Assembly: GCF_030227115.1 (NCBI RefSeq)
Contig: NZ_JASSUA010000006.1
Span: 1 to 64,000 of the forward strand
Source: Marinobacter sp. SS13-12
GTDB taxonomy: Bacteria; Pseudomonadota; Gammaproteobacteria; Pseudomonadales; Oleiphilaceae
Reading direction: 5' to 3'
Length of the DNA: 64,000 bases
Part shown: piece by piece, positions 29,342 through 38,613 of the stretch
Layout of the letters: each line of letters begins with the position of its first letter
Numbering within the stretch: position 1 is the stretch's first letter
Position numbers and translations under genes: made by a program
Notes under the pieces: generated by a model
Seen by the model: the letters and a program-made list of their open reading frames with translations, nothing else
What the model was told of the DNA's origin: nothing
The model's database searches: none

Positions 29342-29406
29342 GTAAAACGAACCCTTGTTTGCCAGCGGTGTATGGTTTCACTGGTGAGAAAACGCGCGAT
29401 TATAAC

Positions 29407-30987
29407 CTACCTGTGGCGGAAATGTCTTACCCGAACCCCGGCCAGTGCCAACACGATAAAATACACGGCAACGCCGGAGACTACGAGAATACCCATATCC
29501 GTGGCGCGCTGAAGGCCACCTACCCCCAGCCAGCGGTCAACCGGTGGTTGCAGCCACAGGATCGCCACGGCCAGCGCCCCGTTTGCAAGTCCGATCTGAA
29601 TCAGGAATCGGGGCCAGCCGGGCTGCCACTTCCATGCACCTTCCTTTATCAGACCCCGCCACAACAGGCCAGTGTTCAGCCAAGCTGACAGAGACGTGGC
29701 CAGCGCCAGTCCTGCGTGTGCCAACGGGAAGATCAGCGCCAGGTTGAATACCATATTGGCCACCATCGCAATAATGCCGATCTTGACCGGGGTCTTGGTG
29801 TCTTCGCGGGCAAAATACCCGGGCGCCAGCACCTTGATCAGCATGAAGGCAAGCAGGCCTGCGGAATAGGCGCGCAGGCTTTGGGCTGCCATGGCGACAT
29901 CCCGATCGGTGACTTCCCCATAATGGAACAGGGTTGCGATCAATGGTTCCGCCAGCAGGGCCAGGGCCAGTGCGGCCGGCAGACCAATCAGAAGTACAGC
30001 CCGTACCGCCCAGTCCAGCGTGGCCGCAAACTGGTCGGCAGACGCGGCTGCGTGCTTACGGGACAGGCTTGGAAGGATCACCGTGGCGATGGCTATGCCG
30101 AAAACCCCCAGGGGCAATTCAGACAACCGGTCAGAATAATAGAGCCAGGAAACACTGCCGGTCTGCAGAAACGAAGCCAGCACGGTATCCAGCAGCAGGT
30201 TGATCTGGCTCACGGACACACCGAACAGCGCTGGCACCATCAGCTTCAGGATCCGGCTGACACCTTCGTGCTTGTAGTCCACCTTGGGCCGCGGCATCAG
30301 CCCCAGCTGCATCAGGAAGGGAATCTGGAAGAACAACTGCAACGCCCCGGCAATGAATACGCCCCAGGCCAGGGCAATGATGGGGGTTTCCATCAGCGGC
30401 GACAGGAAGATGGCAGCCCCGATCATCGCCAGGTTCAGCAATACCGGCGTAAACGCGGGTATGGCAAAACGGTCGTAGCTGTTAAGGATGCCGCCGGCAA
30501 AGGCTGTCAGCGATATCAGCAACAGATACGGGAAGGTGATGCGCAGCATGTCGCTGGCCAGGCCGAACTTGAGGTCGTCATCCAGGAAGCCCGGCGCGAA
30601 AACGGCCGTCAGTAGCGGCGCTCCCAGCATGGCGACAACGGTCACGCCCAGCAGCACCAGCCCGAGGGAGCCGGCGACAGCATTGACCAGACGCCGGACT
30701 TCGGTGACCGATTCCTGCTGCCGATAGGAGGAAAGCACCGGCACAAAGGCCTGGGAAAAGGCACCTTCGGCGAACAGGCGGCGCAGAAAATTAGGGATTT
30801 TGAAGGCAACAAAAAAAGCATCTGCACTTGCGCCGGCACCGAAATAGCGGGCAATCACCATGTCCCGCACCAGGCCGAGGACCCGTGACAACATGGTCAT
30901 TATGCCAACGACGCCGGATGACCTCAGCAGTCCCGGCGGCTTGGGCAATGCCTTCTGCTCTTCTTTCTGCTCAGGTTCGGACGACAT
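29407..30987 (-). CDS. murJ: lipid II flippase MurJ
   Basis: Moves lipid II across the inner membrane for peptidoglycan synthesis. The protein has 526 residues from 30987, with about 14 hydrophobic segments and the MurJ/MviN signature PNFLRRLFAEGAFSQAFVPV near residue 70. The open frame begins at a TTG five codons upstream; the ATG at 30987 is preferred, although its ribosome site is weak. It is divergent from rpsT and heads murJ-ribF-ileS-lspA-fkpB. Confidence 0.94.
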   Translation of the reverse strand: MSSEPEQKEEQKALPKPPGLLRSSGVVGIMTMLSRVLGLVRDMVIARYFGAGASADAFFVAFKIPNFLRRLFAEGAFSQAFVPVLSSYRQQESVTEVRRLVNAVAGSLGLVLLGVTVVAMLGAPLLTAVFAPGFLDDDLKFGLASDMLRITFPYLLLISLTAFAGGILNSYDRFAIPAFTPVLLNLAMIGAAIFLSPLMETPIIALAWGVFIAGALQLFFQIPFLMQLGLMPRPKVDYKHEGVSRILKLMVPALFGVSVSQINLLLDTVLASFLQTGSVSWLYYSDRLSELPLGVFGIAIATVILPSLSRKHAAASADQFAATLDWAVRAVLLIGLPAALALALLAEPLIATLFHYGEVTDRDVAMAAQSLRAYSAGLLAFMLIKVLAPGYFAREDTKTPVKIGIIAMVANMVFNLALIFPLAHAGLALATSLSAWLNTGLLWRGLIKEGAWKWQPGWPRFLIQIGLANGALAVAILWLQPPVDRWLGVGGLQRATDMGILVVSGVAVYFIVLALAGVRVRHFRHR

Positions 30988-31142
30988 TCGTGGCCTGGAC
31001 AATGGTTTGATAGAATCTGGAGTTTTCCGACGCGTAATAACCCTGGTTTCGGTATTTACTTAAGGCTGCCAGGGGCTCTCCGGTAACGAGCGGCGAGTTT
31101 ACCACAGGCCTTGTGGATACCGGGATGAAATCCCGTTGAGTC

Positions 31143-31171
31143 TTGACATTTTGGGACGTTGGCGGCATAGT
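31143..31171 (+). promoter_or_regulatory. rpsT promoter
   Basis: Perfect -35 TTGACA (31143-31148), 17-base spacer, -10 CATAGT (31166-31171), about 100 bases before rpsT. An inverted repeat CGGGAT-GAA-ATCCCG (31121-31135) sits just upstream. Confidence 0.6.
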
Positions 31172-31271
31172 TCCGCGTCATTTATTTCGACGCGCTGGTT
31201 TTGGCGCGCCCGCGATTTTTACGAATCGTTTCACACGAATTTCGGATTTCACAGATCTCAGGAGTTATACG

Positions 31272-31541
31272 GTGGCAAATTCCCCGCAAGCCAAGAAGCG
31301 CGCACGTCAGAACGAGAAGAACCGCAAGCACAATGCCAGCCTGCGTTCCATGGCGCGTACTTATATCAAGAAAGTCCAGGCCAACATTGAAGCTAACAAG
31401 CCTGAGGAAGCGCAAGCAGCTTTCCAGCAGGCTCAGCCGATTATGGACAGCATGGTTAACAAGGGCGTGTTCGCCAAGAACAAGATTGCTCGCCAGAAGA
31501 GCCGTCTGAGCGCCCGCATCAAGGCTCTGAAGAGCGCGTAA
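31272..31541 (+). CDS. rpsT: 30S ribosomal protein S20
   Basis: Primary 16S rRNA-binding protein of the small subunit, 89 residues, rich in Lys and Arg (ANSPQAKKRARQNEKNRKHN) with helical repeats as in S20. The start is GTG at 31272, set by AGGAG seven bases upstream and by homology at the second residue; the open frame extends upstream but is not family-like. E. coli rpsT also uses a non-AUG start (UUG), which is part of its autoregulation, so the GTG may be functional. It is monocistronic, with its own promoter and terminator. Confidence 0.96.
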   Translation: MANSPQAKKRARQNEKNRKHNASLRSMARTYIKKVQANIEANKPEEAQAAFQQAQPIMDSMVNKGVFAKNKIARQKSRLSARIKALKSA

Positions 31542-31568
31542 ATCGCTCTTTCGGAACTTTGAATGAAG

Positions 31569-31596
31569 AAACCGGCCTGATTGGCCGGTTTTTTTG
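31569..31596 (+). terminator. rpsT terminator
   Basis: AACCGGCC pairs with GGCCGGTT around TGATT and is followed by seven Ts (ending at 31595). It lies 28 bases after the rpsT stop. Confidence 0.92.
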
Positions 31597-31639
31597 TGCC
31601 TGACTGTTTGCTTGGGTGCACAGTAAAGACCGGCAACCC

Positions 31640-31747
31640 TCTCCCCAAACACGCCGTAAACCCATCCATGGGGGCTCGGCATTGCCATCCATGGCAATGC
31701 ACGGTTTTCGGAGTAGGTGATCAGCCCTGCCTCCAGAGTTGGGGAGA
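31640..31747. repeat. two-hairpin cruciform element, family B copy 1 (right arm disrupted)
   Basis: The core (31649-31705) has hairpin A CCCA-TCCA-TGGG, linker GGCTCG, and hairpin B GCATTGCCA-TCCA-TGGCAATGC. It is almost identical to the core at 37382-37436. The outer pairing is short here: TCTCCCCAA (31640-31648) with TTGGGGAGA (31739-31747), and about 33 unpaired bases separate the core from the right arm. It lies between the convergent rpsT and proB, just after the rpsT terminator. Confidence 0.8.
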
Positions 31748-31751
31748 ACTT

Positions 31752-32876
31752 CTAGACAATCACCATGTTGTCTCTGTGGACCATTTCTTCGTCGGAGATG
31801 TAGCCCAAAACTTCTGTTATCCGATCGCTTGAGCGGCCGGCGATGGCTCTGGCTTCGTCGGCGTCGTAGTTGACGAGGCCGCGGGCGATTTCTTTGCCGG
31901 TTTCGTCGACACAGGAGACCATTTCGCCGCGGCGGAACTGGCCGGAGACGCTTTTTACGCCCACCGGCAGCAGGCTGCGGCCGCCCCGGCAGAGGACGTT
32001 GACGGCGCCCTGGTCGAGGGTGAGTTTGCCGCGGGTCTGGAGGTGGCTGGCGAGCCACTGTTTGCGGGCGGCGATGCGGCCCTGCTCGGGGAGCAGGAGG
32101 GTACCGATGCTTTCGCCGTCGCGCAGTCGGGCGATGGCTTTTTCGATCCGGCCGCCGACGATGACAGTGAAGGCGCCGGAGCGGGCGGCCAGGCGGGCGG
32201 CGCGGACTTTGGTTTGCATGCCTCCGCGGCCGAGGGTGCCCGCTCCGCCAGCAGCCATGGCGTCAAGTTCGGAGTCGCTGGCGCGGCGCTCGTCGACCAT
32301 TCTGGCGTCCGGGTTTTTACGGGGATCCTTGTCGAACAGGCCGAGCTGGTCGGTGAGTATGATCAGACCATCAGCTTCGATCAGGTTGGCGACCAAAGCC
32401 CCCAGGGTGTCGTTGTCGCCGAAGCGGATTTCGTCGGTGACCACGGTGTCGTTTTCGTTGACGATGGGCACCACACCAAAATCAAGTAACGCCCTTAAGG
32501 TGCTTCGGGCGTTGAGGTAGCGCTTGCGATCGGACAGGTCGTCGTGAGTTAGCAGAATTTGTGCAGTGTGGAGGTCGTGCCGCTTGAACTGGGCTTCCCA
32601 GGTCTGCACCAGCCCCATCTGGCCAACGGCGGCTGCGGCCTGCAGCTCGTGCAGCTGTTCCGGCCGGACTGTCCAGCCCAGGCGGCTCATGCCCTCAGCC
32701 ACAGATCCTGAAGACACAATAACCACTTCAACCCCATCACTGACCAATTCTGCAATCTGGTCCACCCATAATCCAAGGGCGGCTACGTCCAGGCCCCTGC
32801 CATCATTGGTGAGAAGTGCACTTCCTATTTTTACGACCAGGCGGCGAGCCTGGCGCAGCTGGATGCGTTTGCTCAT
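31752..32876 (-). CDS. proB: glutamate 5-kinase
   Basis: First enzyme of proline synthesis; makes gamma-glutamyl phosphate. From the ATG at 32876 ([12 protein letters not shown]) it has 374 residues: an amino-acid kinase domain (about 1-260; [26 protein letters not shown] text as [11 protein letters not shown]) and a C-terminal PUA domain. The frame is open 39 codons upstream through the repeat at 32898-33003, giving a spurious N-terminus that is rejected. It is downstream of obgE, separated by that repeat. Confidence 0.94.
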   Translation of the reverse strand: MSKRIQLRQARRLVVKIGSALLTNDGRGLDVAALGLWVDQIAELVSDGVEVVIVSSGSVAEGMSRLGWTVRPEQLHELQAAAAVGQMGLVQTWEAQFKRHDLHTAQILLTHDDLSDRKRYLNARSTLRALLDFGVVPIVNENDTVVTDEIRFGDNDTLGALVANLIEADGLIILTDQLGLFDKDPRKNPDARMVDERRASDSELDAMAAGGAGTLGRGGMQTKVRAARLAARSGAFTVIVGGRIEKAIARLRDGESIGTLLLPEQGRIAARKQWLASHLQTRGKLTLDQGAVNVLCRGGRSLLPVGVKSVSGQFRRGEMVSCVDETGKEIARGLVNYDADEARAIAGRSSDRITEVLGYISDEEMVHRDNMVIV

Positions 32877-32897
32877 TGTATTCCAGTCCACGGGGGC

Positions 32898-33003
32898 GGG
32901 CAGGCAGGTACCATGTCGGTGGATACGCTGTGAATACGTCCATGTACGCTCGACAAAAACATCCCTGTTTTTGACGATCCACCGACATGGCACCTGCCTG
33001 CCC
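32898..33003. repeat. two-hairpin cruciform element, family A copy 2
   Basis: Outer arms of 27 bases (32898-32924 with 32977-33003) pair with one mismatch. The core has hairpin A TACG-TCCA-TGTA (32935-32946), linker CGCTCGA, and hairpin B CAAAAACA-TCCC-TGTTTTTG (32954-32973). Its core differs from copy 1 at two positions over about 56 bases, yet the arms are unrelated. It fills the gap between obgE and proB, both on the minus strand. Confidence 0.9.
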
Positions 33004-33037
33004 GGCGATACTTTGGCGTTAGATCAGGCAAAAAGTC

Positions 33038-34237
<1,200 letters not shown>

Positions 34238-34265
34238 TCAACCCTTTGCGCACTGCGCATAAACT

Positions 34266-34302
34266 AAAAAGCCCCGCAGCCTCATGGAAGCTATGCGGGG
34301 CT
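34266..34302 (-). terminator. terminator between rpmA and obgE
   Basis: AGCCCCGCA (34270-34278) pairs with TGCGGGGCT (34294-34302). On the minus strand the stem is followed by TTTTTAG, so it ends the rplU-rpmA transcript. Only 31 bases remain before obgE, too few for a normal promoter, so obgE probably depends on read-through. Confidence 0.85.
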
Positions 34303-34371
34303 CCAGGGGACTCTGATATCAAATCATATCAGGGCCGCCCAAGGTTCAACAGAACCCGAGATCGCCGCTGC

Positions 34372-34632
34372 TTACGCAGCCGGAACGATGCTCACGAACT
34401 TGCGGTTCTCAGGACCTTTCACTTCGAACTTGACCTGACCGTTTGCGGTTGCAAACAGGGTGTGGTCCTTGCCGAGGCCAACGTTATTGCCCGGGTGGAA
34501 ACGGGTGCCGCGCTGACGAACAATGATGCTGCCTGCAGATACAGTCTCGCCGCCGAAGCGCTTCACACCAAGTCGTTTCGACTCGGAATCGCGACCGTTA
34601 CGGGTACTACCTGCTGCCTTTTTATGAGCCAT
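34372..34632 (-). CDS. rpmA: 50S ribosomal protein L27
   Basis: 86 residues of the large subunit near the peptidyl transferase centre. The N-terminus [16 protein letters not shown] is the conserved flexible tail that reaches the P site, and [17 protein letters not shown] follows. There is no N-terminal extension of the kind cleaved in Firmicutes. It is 36 bases after rplU, in the usual rplU-rpmA-obgE order. Confidence 0.97.
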   Translation of the reverse strand: MAHKKAAGSTRNGRDSESKRLGVKRFGGETVSAGSIIVRQRGTRFHPGNNVGLGKDHTLFATANGQVKFEVKGPENRKFVSIVPAA

Positions 34633-34668
34633 TACCAGCCTCCTTATCTAAGGGGTTACTCGAGGGTC

Positions 34669-34980
34669 TTAGCCCTGGATACCCGTGATCTTGACTTCAG
34701 TAAACCACTGACGGTGGCCCTGACGTTTCATGGAATGCTTCCGACGACGGAACTTGATGATCTGGATCTTGTCATGACGACCGTGGCTAACCACTTCTGC
34801 TGTCACTTTGGCACCATCAACAACCGGCGCACCAACCTGAACCTTGTCACCATCGGCGATCAGCAGAACGCGGTCAAAATCGACGTTGCCGCCGGTTTCC
34901 ACTTCCAGCTTTTCCAGCTTCAGAGTTTCGCCTTCTTTTACTCGGTGCTGTTTACCACCGCTAACAATAACTGCGTACAT
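34669..34980 (-). CDS. rplU: 50S ribosomal protein L21
   Basis: 103-residue 23S rRNA-binding protein; [17 protein letters not shown] at the start and [23 protein letters not shown] near the end are family hallmarks. The ATG at 34980 has CGGAG seven bases upstream; the frame is open 8 codons farther but is not family-like. First gene of rplU-rpmA-obgE, with a promoter at 35090-35118. Confidence 0.97.
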   Translation of the reverse strand: MYAVIVSGGKQHRVKEGETLKLEKLEVETGGNVDFDRVLLIADGDKVQVGAPVVDGAKVTAEVVSHGRHDKIQIIKFRRRKHSMKRQGHRQWFTEVKITGIQG

Positions 34981-35089
34981 TAACGTTCTCCGCGATTGAC
35001 CCATCCCTGCTCTTATCCACCTGGTTCTAAGGGAAGCGCTTCGGCAACCCTATAGCAGGGAGCGCAGGTTGGGATGAGTTGGGCGCGTG

Positions 35090-35118
35090 ATTGTACGAAA
35101 ACCGCCAGCGCTTTACAA
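35090..35118 (-). promoter_or_regulatory. rplU-rpmA promoter
   Basis: On the minus strand TTGTAA (35113-35118), a 17-base spacer, then TACAAT (35090-35095), about 110 bases before rplU. It stands back to back with the ispB promoter (35125-35153), only 6 bases apart. Confidence 0.6.
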
Positions 35119-35124
35119 GCCAAG

Positions 35125-35153
35125 TTGACACTGATCACCGCAATACCTAGCAT
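35125..35153 (+). promoter_or_regulatory. ispB promoter
   Basis: Perfect -35 TTGACA (35125-35130), a 17-base spacer, then TAGCAT (35148-35153), about 58 bases before ispB. It is divergent from the rplU promoter, as is usual for this gene pair. Confidence 0.6.
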
Positions 35154-35210
35154 TGCCCGACCCACCTATTTTTCCAACGAAAACACCAGACAAGGGACCG
35201 GACCAGCCGC

Positions 35211-36179
35211 ATGACAGCCCAGCGCATTTACGACACCGTCGCGGACGACTTCAGCCGCGTCAATGATCTGATCATCAAGCGGCTCTCCTCAGACGTTCCC
35301 CTGGTGGAAAAAATCGCCCAATACATTATTGAAAGCGGCGGTAAGCGCCTGAGACCGTTACTGGTTTTACTCTCAAGCCGCGCTCTGGGCTATGGCAAGG
35401 ATGACCACCTGAAACTGGCTGCGGTGATCGAGTTCCTGCATACCGCCACCCTCCTCCACGACGATGTGGTGGACACTTCAGACATGCGCCGGGGCCGCAG
35501 CACCGCCAACGCCCGCTGGGGCAATGCCCCAAGCGTACTGGTAGGTGATTTCCTCTACGCCCGCGCCTTCGAGATGATGGTGGAGCTTCAGAACCTCCGC
35601 ATCATGGACGTACTTTCCCACGCCACGGCCGTTATTGCCGAGGGCGAAGTACTGCAACTGATGAACGTGAAGAACCCGGATGTCAGTGAAGACAAATACA
35701 TGGAGGTCATCCACAACAAAACCGCCATGCTGTTCGAAGCAGCCTCCCATACTGGCGCACTGCTGGCCGGAGCTAACGAAGACCAGGAGCTGGCACTGAG
35801 TGCCTACGGCAAGCACCTGGGTCTGGCCTTCCAGCTTGTGGATGATGTCCTGGATTACCGCGGCGACGCTGACACCATGGGTAAGAACGTGGGCGACGAC
35901 CTGGCCGAAGGCAAAACCACCCTGCCACTGATTTACGCCATGGCCGAAGGCACTGATGACGAGAAGCAGCTGATTCGCCAGGCGATCCGTAAGGGGGGGC
36001 TGGATGACCTGCCCCGGATTCTCGAAATCGTCAACCACTCCGGGGCCCTGGAGTACACCATGGCAAAAGCCAGGGAACAGGCCGCCCTGGCGGCTGAGTG
36101 CCTCAACACCCTCCCCGAGTCTGGCCATAAGGAAGCTCTGGTATTGCTGACCGAGATTTCGGTTGCGCGGGTTAGTTAG
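35211..36179 (+). CDS. ispB: polyprenyl (octaprenyl-type) diphosphate synthase
   Basis: Builds the isoprenoid side chain of ubiquinone from IPP and FPP. The 322-residue protein has the two Asp-rich motifs: DDVVD in LLHDDVVDTSDMRRG (about residue 84) and DDVLD in FQLVDDVLDYRGD (about 211). The residues before the first motif (AVIEFLHTATLLH) carry small side chains, consistent with a long-chain product, though chain length (C40 or C45) cannot be read from sequence. It is divergent from rplU and followed by a REP-like pair. Confidence 0.93.
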   Translation: MTAQRIYDTVADDFSRVNDLIIKRLSSDVPLVEKIAQYIIESGGKRLRPLLVLLSSRALGYGKDDHLKLAAVIEFLHTATLLHDDVVDTSDMRRGRSTANARWGNAPSVLVGDFLYARAFEMMVELQNLRIMDVLSHATAVIAEGEVLQLMNVKNPDVSEDKYMEVIHNKTAMLFEAASHTGALLAGANEDQELALSAYGKHLGLAFQLVDDVLDYRGDADTMGKNVGDDLAEGKTTLPLIYAMAEGTDDEKQLIRQAIRKGGLDDLPRILEIVNHSGALEYTMAKAREQAALAAECLNTLPESGHKEALVLLTEISVARVS

Positions 36180-36195
36180 GTGGGTGCTTCTTGAT

Positions 36196-36294
36196 TGTCG
36201 GATTACGGCTTCGCCTAATCCGACCTACGGTTTGCACGGAACTCTGATAGCTCCCGCGTAGGTCGGATTAGGCCCAACGGGCCGTAATCCGACA
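36196..36294. repeat. inverted pair of GTAG-headed REP-like hairpins
   Basis: Two units, 36196-36228 (minus) and 36258-36294 (plus), face each other. Each is GTAG, then GTCGGATTA pairing with TAATCCGAC across a short loop (CTTCG or a variable GC-rich loop). They lie between the convergent ispB and the glutathionyl-hydroquinone reductase gene. The same unit recurs at 49538-49632 and 51218-51253. The GTAG head is known for REP elements mobilised by RAYT proteins. Confidence 0.85.
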
Positions 36295-36316
36295 AACCCC
36301 AACCCAGCCACCAAAC

Positions 36317-37303
36317 TCAACACAAGTCCTTCCTACCATGGGGCGCATCAAAATCCAGCGCCGGCCCCACCGGCACAATCTGTGTCGGATTGATGGTCCG
36401 CTGACTCACATAGTAATGGCGCTTGATCTGCCCGATATCCACCGTCTCTGCCACGCCCGGCACCTGATAAAGATCCCGCACATACCCGGAAAGCGCCGGG
36501 AAATCGGCAATCCTCTGACGATTGCACTTGAAATGGCTGTAATACACCGCGTCGAAACGAATCAGCGTGGTAAACAACCGCCAGTCCGCCTCGGTCAGCC
36601 GGTTGCCCGCCAGGTAACGCTGCCCTGAAAGTCGCTCCTCCAGCCAGTCCAGGGAATCAAACAAGGCCTCATAGGCCTCTTCATACTTATCCTGGGCTGT
36701 CGCGAACCCCGCCTTGTACACACCGTTGTTAACCGTGTGATAAACCCGCTCATTCACCTCGGCAATCTCGCCATGTAACTCTTCCGGATAAAAATCAAGA
36801 TCACTCCGAACACCTTCAAGCCCATTAAACGCCGAGTTGAACATCCGGATAATATCTGCAGACTCATTGCTGACAATCGTCTGCTTCTCTTTGTCCCACA
36901 GGGTCGGCACGGTCACACGTCCGGAATAATCCGGCGCTGCCTTGAGATAGACCTCGTACATATACCGCATGCCATTAACGTCATCCCGATGCGCAGCGTC
37001 ATCCGACCGAAACTCCCAACCGTTCTCCACCATATCCGGATGCACCACCGACACCGAAATATGCCCCTTCAGCCCCTTCAGGGCCTGAAAAATCAATGTC
37101 CGATGCGCCCAGGGACAGGCCATTGACACATAAAGATGATACCGCCCCGACTCCGCCGGAAAGCCACCCTCCCCGTCCGGCCCCGGGGAACCATCGGCTG
37201 TCACCCAGTTCCGAAACCGGGCAGCCTCGCGTTCAAACTTACCGCCGGTTTTCGAGGTGTCGTACCACTGATCGTGCCATTTACCGTCGACAAGAAGTCC
37301 CAT
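36317..37303 (-). CDS. glutathionyl-hydroquinone reductase (YqjG/PcpF-type GST)
   Basis: Xi-class glutathione transferase that reduces glutathionyl-hydroquinones using glutathione. The 328-residue length fits the family. The catalytic Cys is in MACPWAHRTLI (about residue 64), and the C-terminal all-helical GST domain begins near residue 180. AGGAGG seven bases before the ATG at 37303 fixes the start over the upstream ATG at 37324. It is divergent from a LysR regulator at 37581, a common arrangement for regulator and target, but the 277-base gap also holds a structured repeat. Confidence 0.88.
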   Translation of the reverse strand: MGLLVDGKWHDQWYDTSKTGGKFEREAARFRNWVTADGSPGPDGEGGFPAESGRYHLYVSMACPWAHRTLIFQALKGLKGHISVSVVHPDMVENGWEFRSDDAAHRDDVNGMRYMYEVYLKAAPDYSGRVTVPTLWDKEKQTIVSNESADIIRMFNSAFNGLEGVRSDLDFYPEELHGEIAEVNERVYHTVNNGVYKAGFATAQDKYEEAYEALFDSLDWLEERLSGQRYLAGNRLTEADWRLFTTLIRFDAVYYSHFKCNRQRIADFPALSGYVRDLYQVPGVAETVDIGQIKRHYYVSQRTINPTQIVPVGPALDFDAPHGRKDLC

Positions 37304-37354
37304 AGCTTTTCCTCCTGAATTCATTTCATTAAGAAGGCAACTGCGCCGTACGAT

Positions 37355-37463
37355 GATCGCGCCAGGGATGGGTAGTAAAAACCGTGCATTGCCATGGATG
37401 GCAATGCCGAGCCCCCAGGGATGGGTTTACGGCGTGTTTTTACTACCCATCTCTGGCGTGATC
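37355..37463. repeat. two-hairpin cruciform element, family B copy 2
   Basis: Outer arms of 27 bases (37355-37381 with 37437-37463) pair with two mismatches. Read on the minus strand, the core has hairpin A CCCA-TCCC-TGGG, linker GGCTCG and hairpin B GCATTGCCA-TCCA-TGGCAATGC. The core matches 31649-31705 almost base for base, while the arms are different. It lies between the divergent hydroquinone reductase and LysR genes. Confidence 0.9.
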
Positions 37464-37580
37464 TGACTCCGAGCCTTCAAATATCTGAATAAGTCTGCAA
37501 TCTTTAACAGGAAGAATACCGGCCACCCTGCTACGCTCTCAAACAATCAATTCTGGCCAACACAATCAGATAATTCGAAC

Positions 37581-38492
37581 ATGCACACAGCCATCACCAT
37601 AGATGCCCTCAAAGTCCTTGATGCCATCGACCGCAAAGGCAGCTTCGCTGGCGCCGCCAATGAACTCTTCCGCGTACCGTCCGCCATCAGCTACACCGTC
37701 CAGAAACTCGAAGAAGACCTCAACGTTGCCATCTTCGACCGCACCGGACATCGCGCCGCCCTCACACCCGCGGGCCGCTACTTGCTGCAAGAAGGCCGAA
37801 CTCTGCTGGAAGCCGCCGAAAACCTGGCTCACACCACACGCCAGGTAGCCCAGGGCTGGGAAACCCGCCTGCGAATCGGATTTAATTCCCTGTTGCCGGC
37901 CGAGTGCCTGTTTCCAGCAGTAGGAGAGTTCTACGAGCTCGGCGTGCCGGTGGAAGTGCAACTGGTGGAAGAAGTCTTTGCCGGCTCCTGGGATGCCCTG
38001 CAAAGTCGACGGGTGGACCTGATTGTCGGCGCCGACCAGATCAGCAAACCCGCCGGTTCATTCACCACCACTCCGCTCGGCGAAATGCGGTTTGTCTATG
38101 CCATAGCGCCGAATCACCCCCTGGCGGCAGCAACGCAACCGCTGACCGAAGAAGATATTGCCCCCTTCCCCGCCGCCGTGGCTGCCGACACCTCGCGCTC
38201 ACTGCCGCCGGGCCATGCCGGCATATTCCGGCGCCAGAGAACCCTCACGGTCGCCAACATCGATCAGAAAATCGCTATCCAACAGGCCGGGTTGGCTGTC
38301 GGCTGGCTGCCAGAGGCTCGCGTACGCGACCAACTGGCTAAAGGCACTCTGCTTGCGCTGGATGTCCAGGAGCCCCGGCAACCCATTATGCTCCACCTTG
38401 CCAGGCACTCTGAGGATCAAGGCAAGGCACTGATGTGGTTCTGGGAACAGCTGGGCCAGTCAAAAGCCATTTCCGCCTGGCTGGACGCCTGA
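37581..38492 (+). CDS. LysR-family transcriptional regulator
   Basis: 303 residues. The winged HTH is at residues 1-65 (GSFAGAANELFRVPSAISYTVQKLEEDL then LTPAGRYLL), followed by the effector-binding domain starting near residue 92 (RLRIGFNSLLPAECLF). The ligand is unknown. It is divergent from the glutathionyl-hydroquinone reductase gene, its likeliest target, by inference from context only. No convincing T-N11-A site was picked out because the repeat dominates the gap. The ribosome site is weak. Confidence 0.88.
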   Translation: MHTAITIDALKVLDAIDRKGSFAGAANELFRVPSAISYTVQKLEEDLNVAIFDRTGHRAALTPAGRYLLQEGRTLLEAAENLAHTTRQVAQGWETRLRIGFNSLLPAECLFPAVGEFYELGVPVEVQLVEEVFAGSWDALQSRRVDLIVGADQISKPAGSFTTTPLGEMRFVYAIAPNHPLAAATQPLTEEDIAPFPAAVAADTSRSLPPGHAGIFRRQRTLTVANIDQKIAIQQAGLAVGWLPEARVRDQLAKGTLLALDVQEPRQPIMLHLARHSEDQGKALMWFWEQLGQSKAISAWLDA

Positions 38493-38613
38493 ACCCGGGC
38501 TCACCTCCCCTCTGGCCCCGGAACTGACCTTTTTCAGGCAAAAGAGCCAACGGAAAAGCGGCTCATTCGTTTATACTGCCCCGACGCAAGAACCTGTGAA
38601 CGGAGCTCAAACC

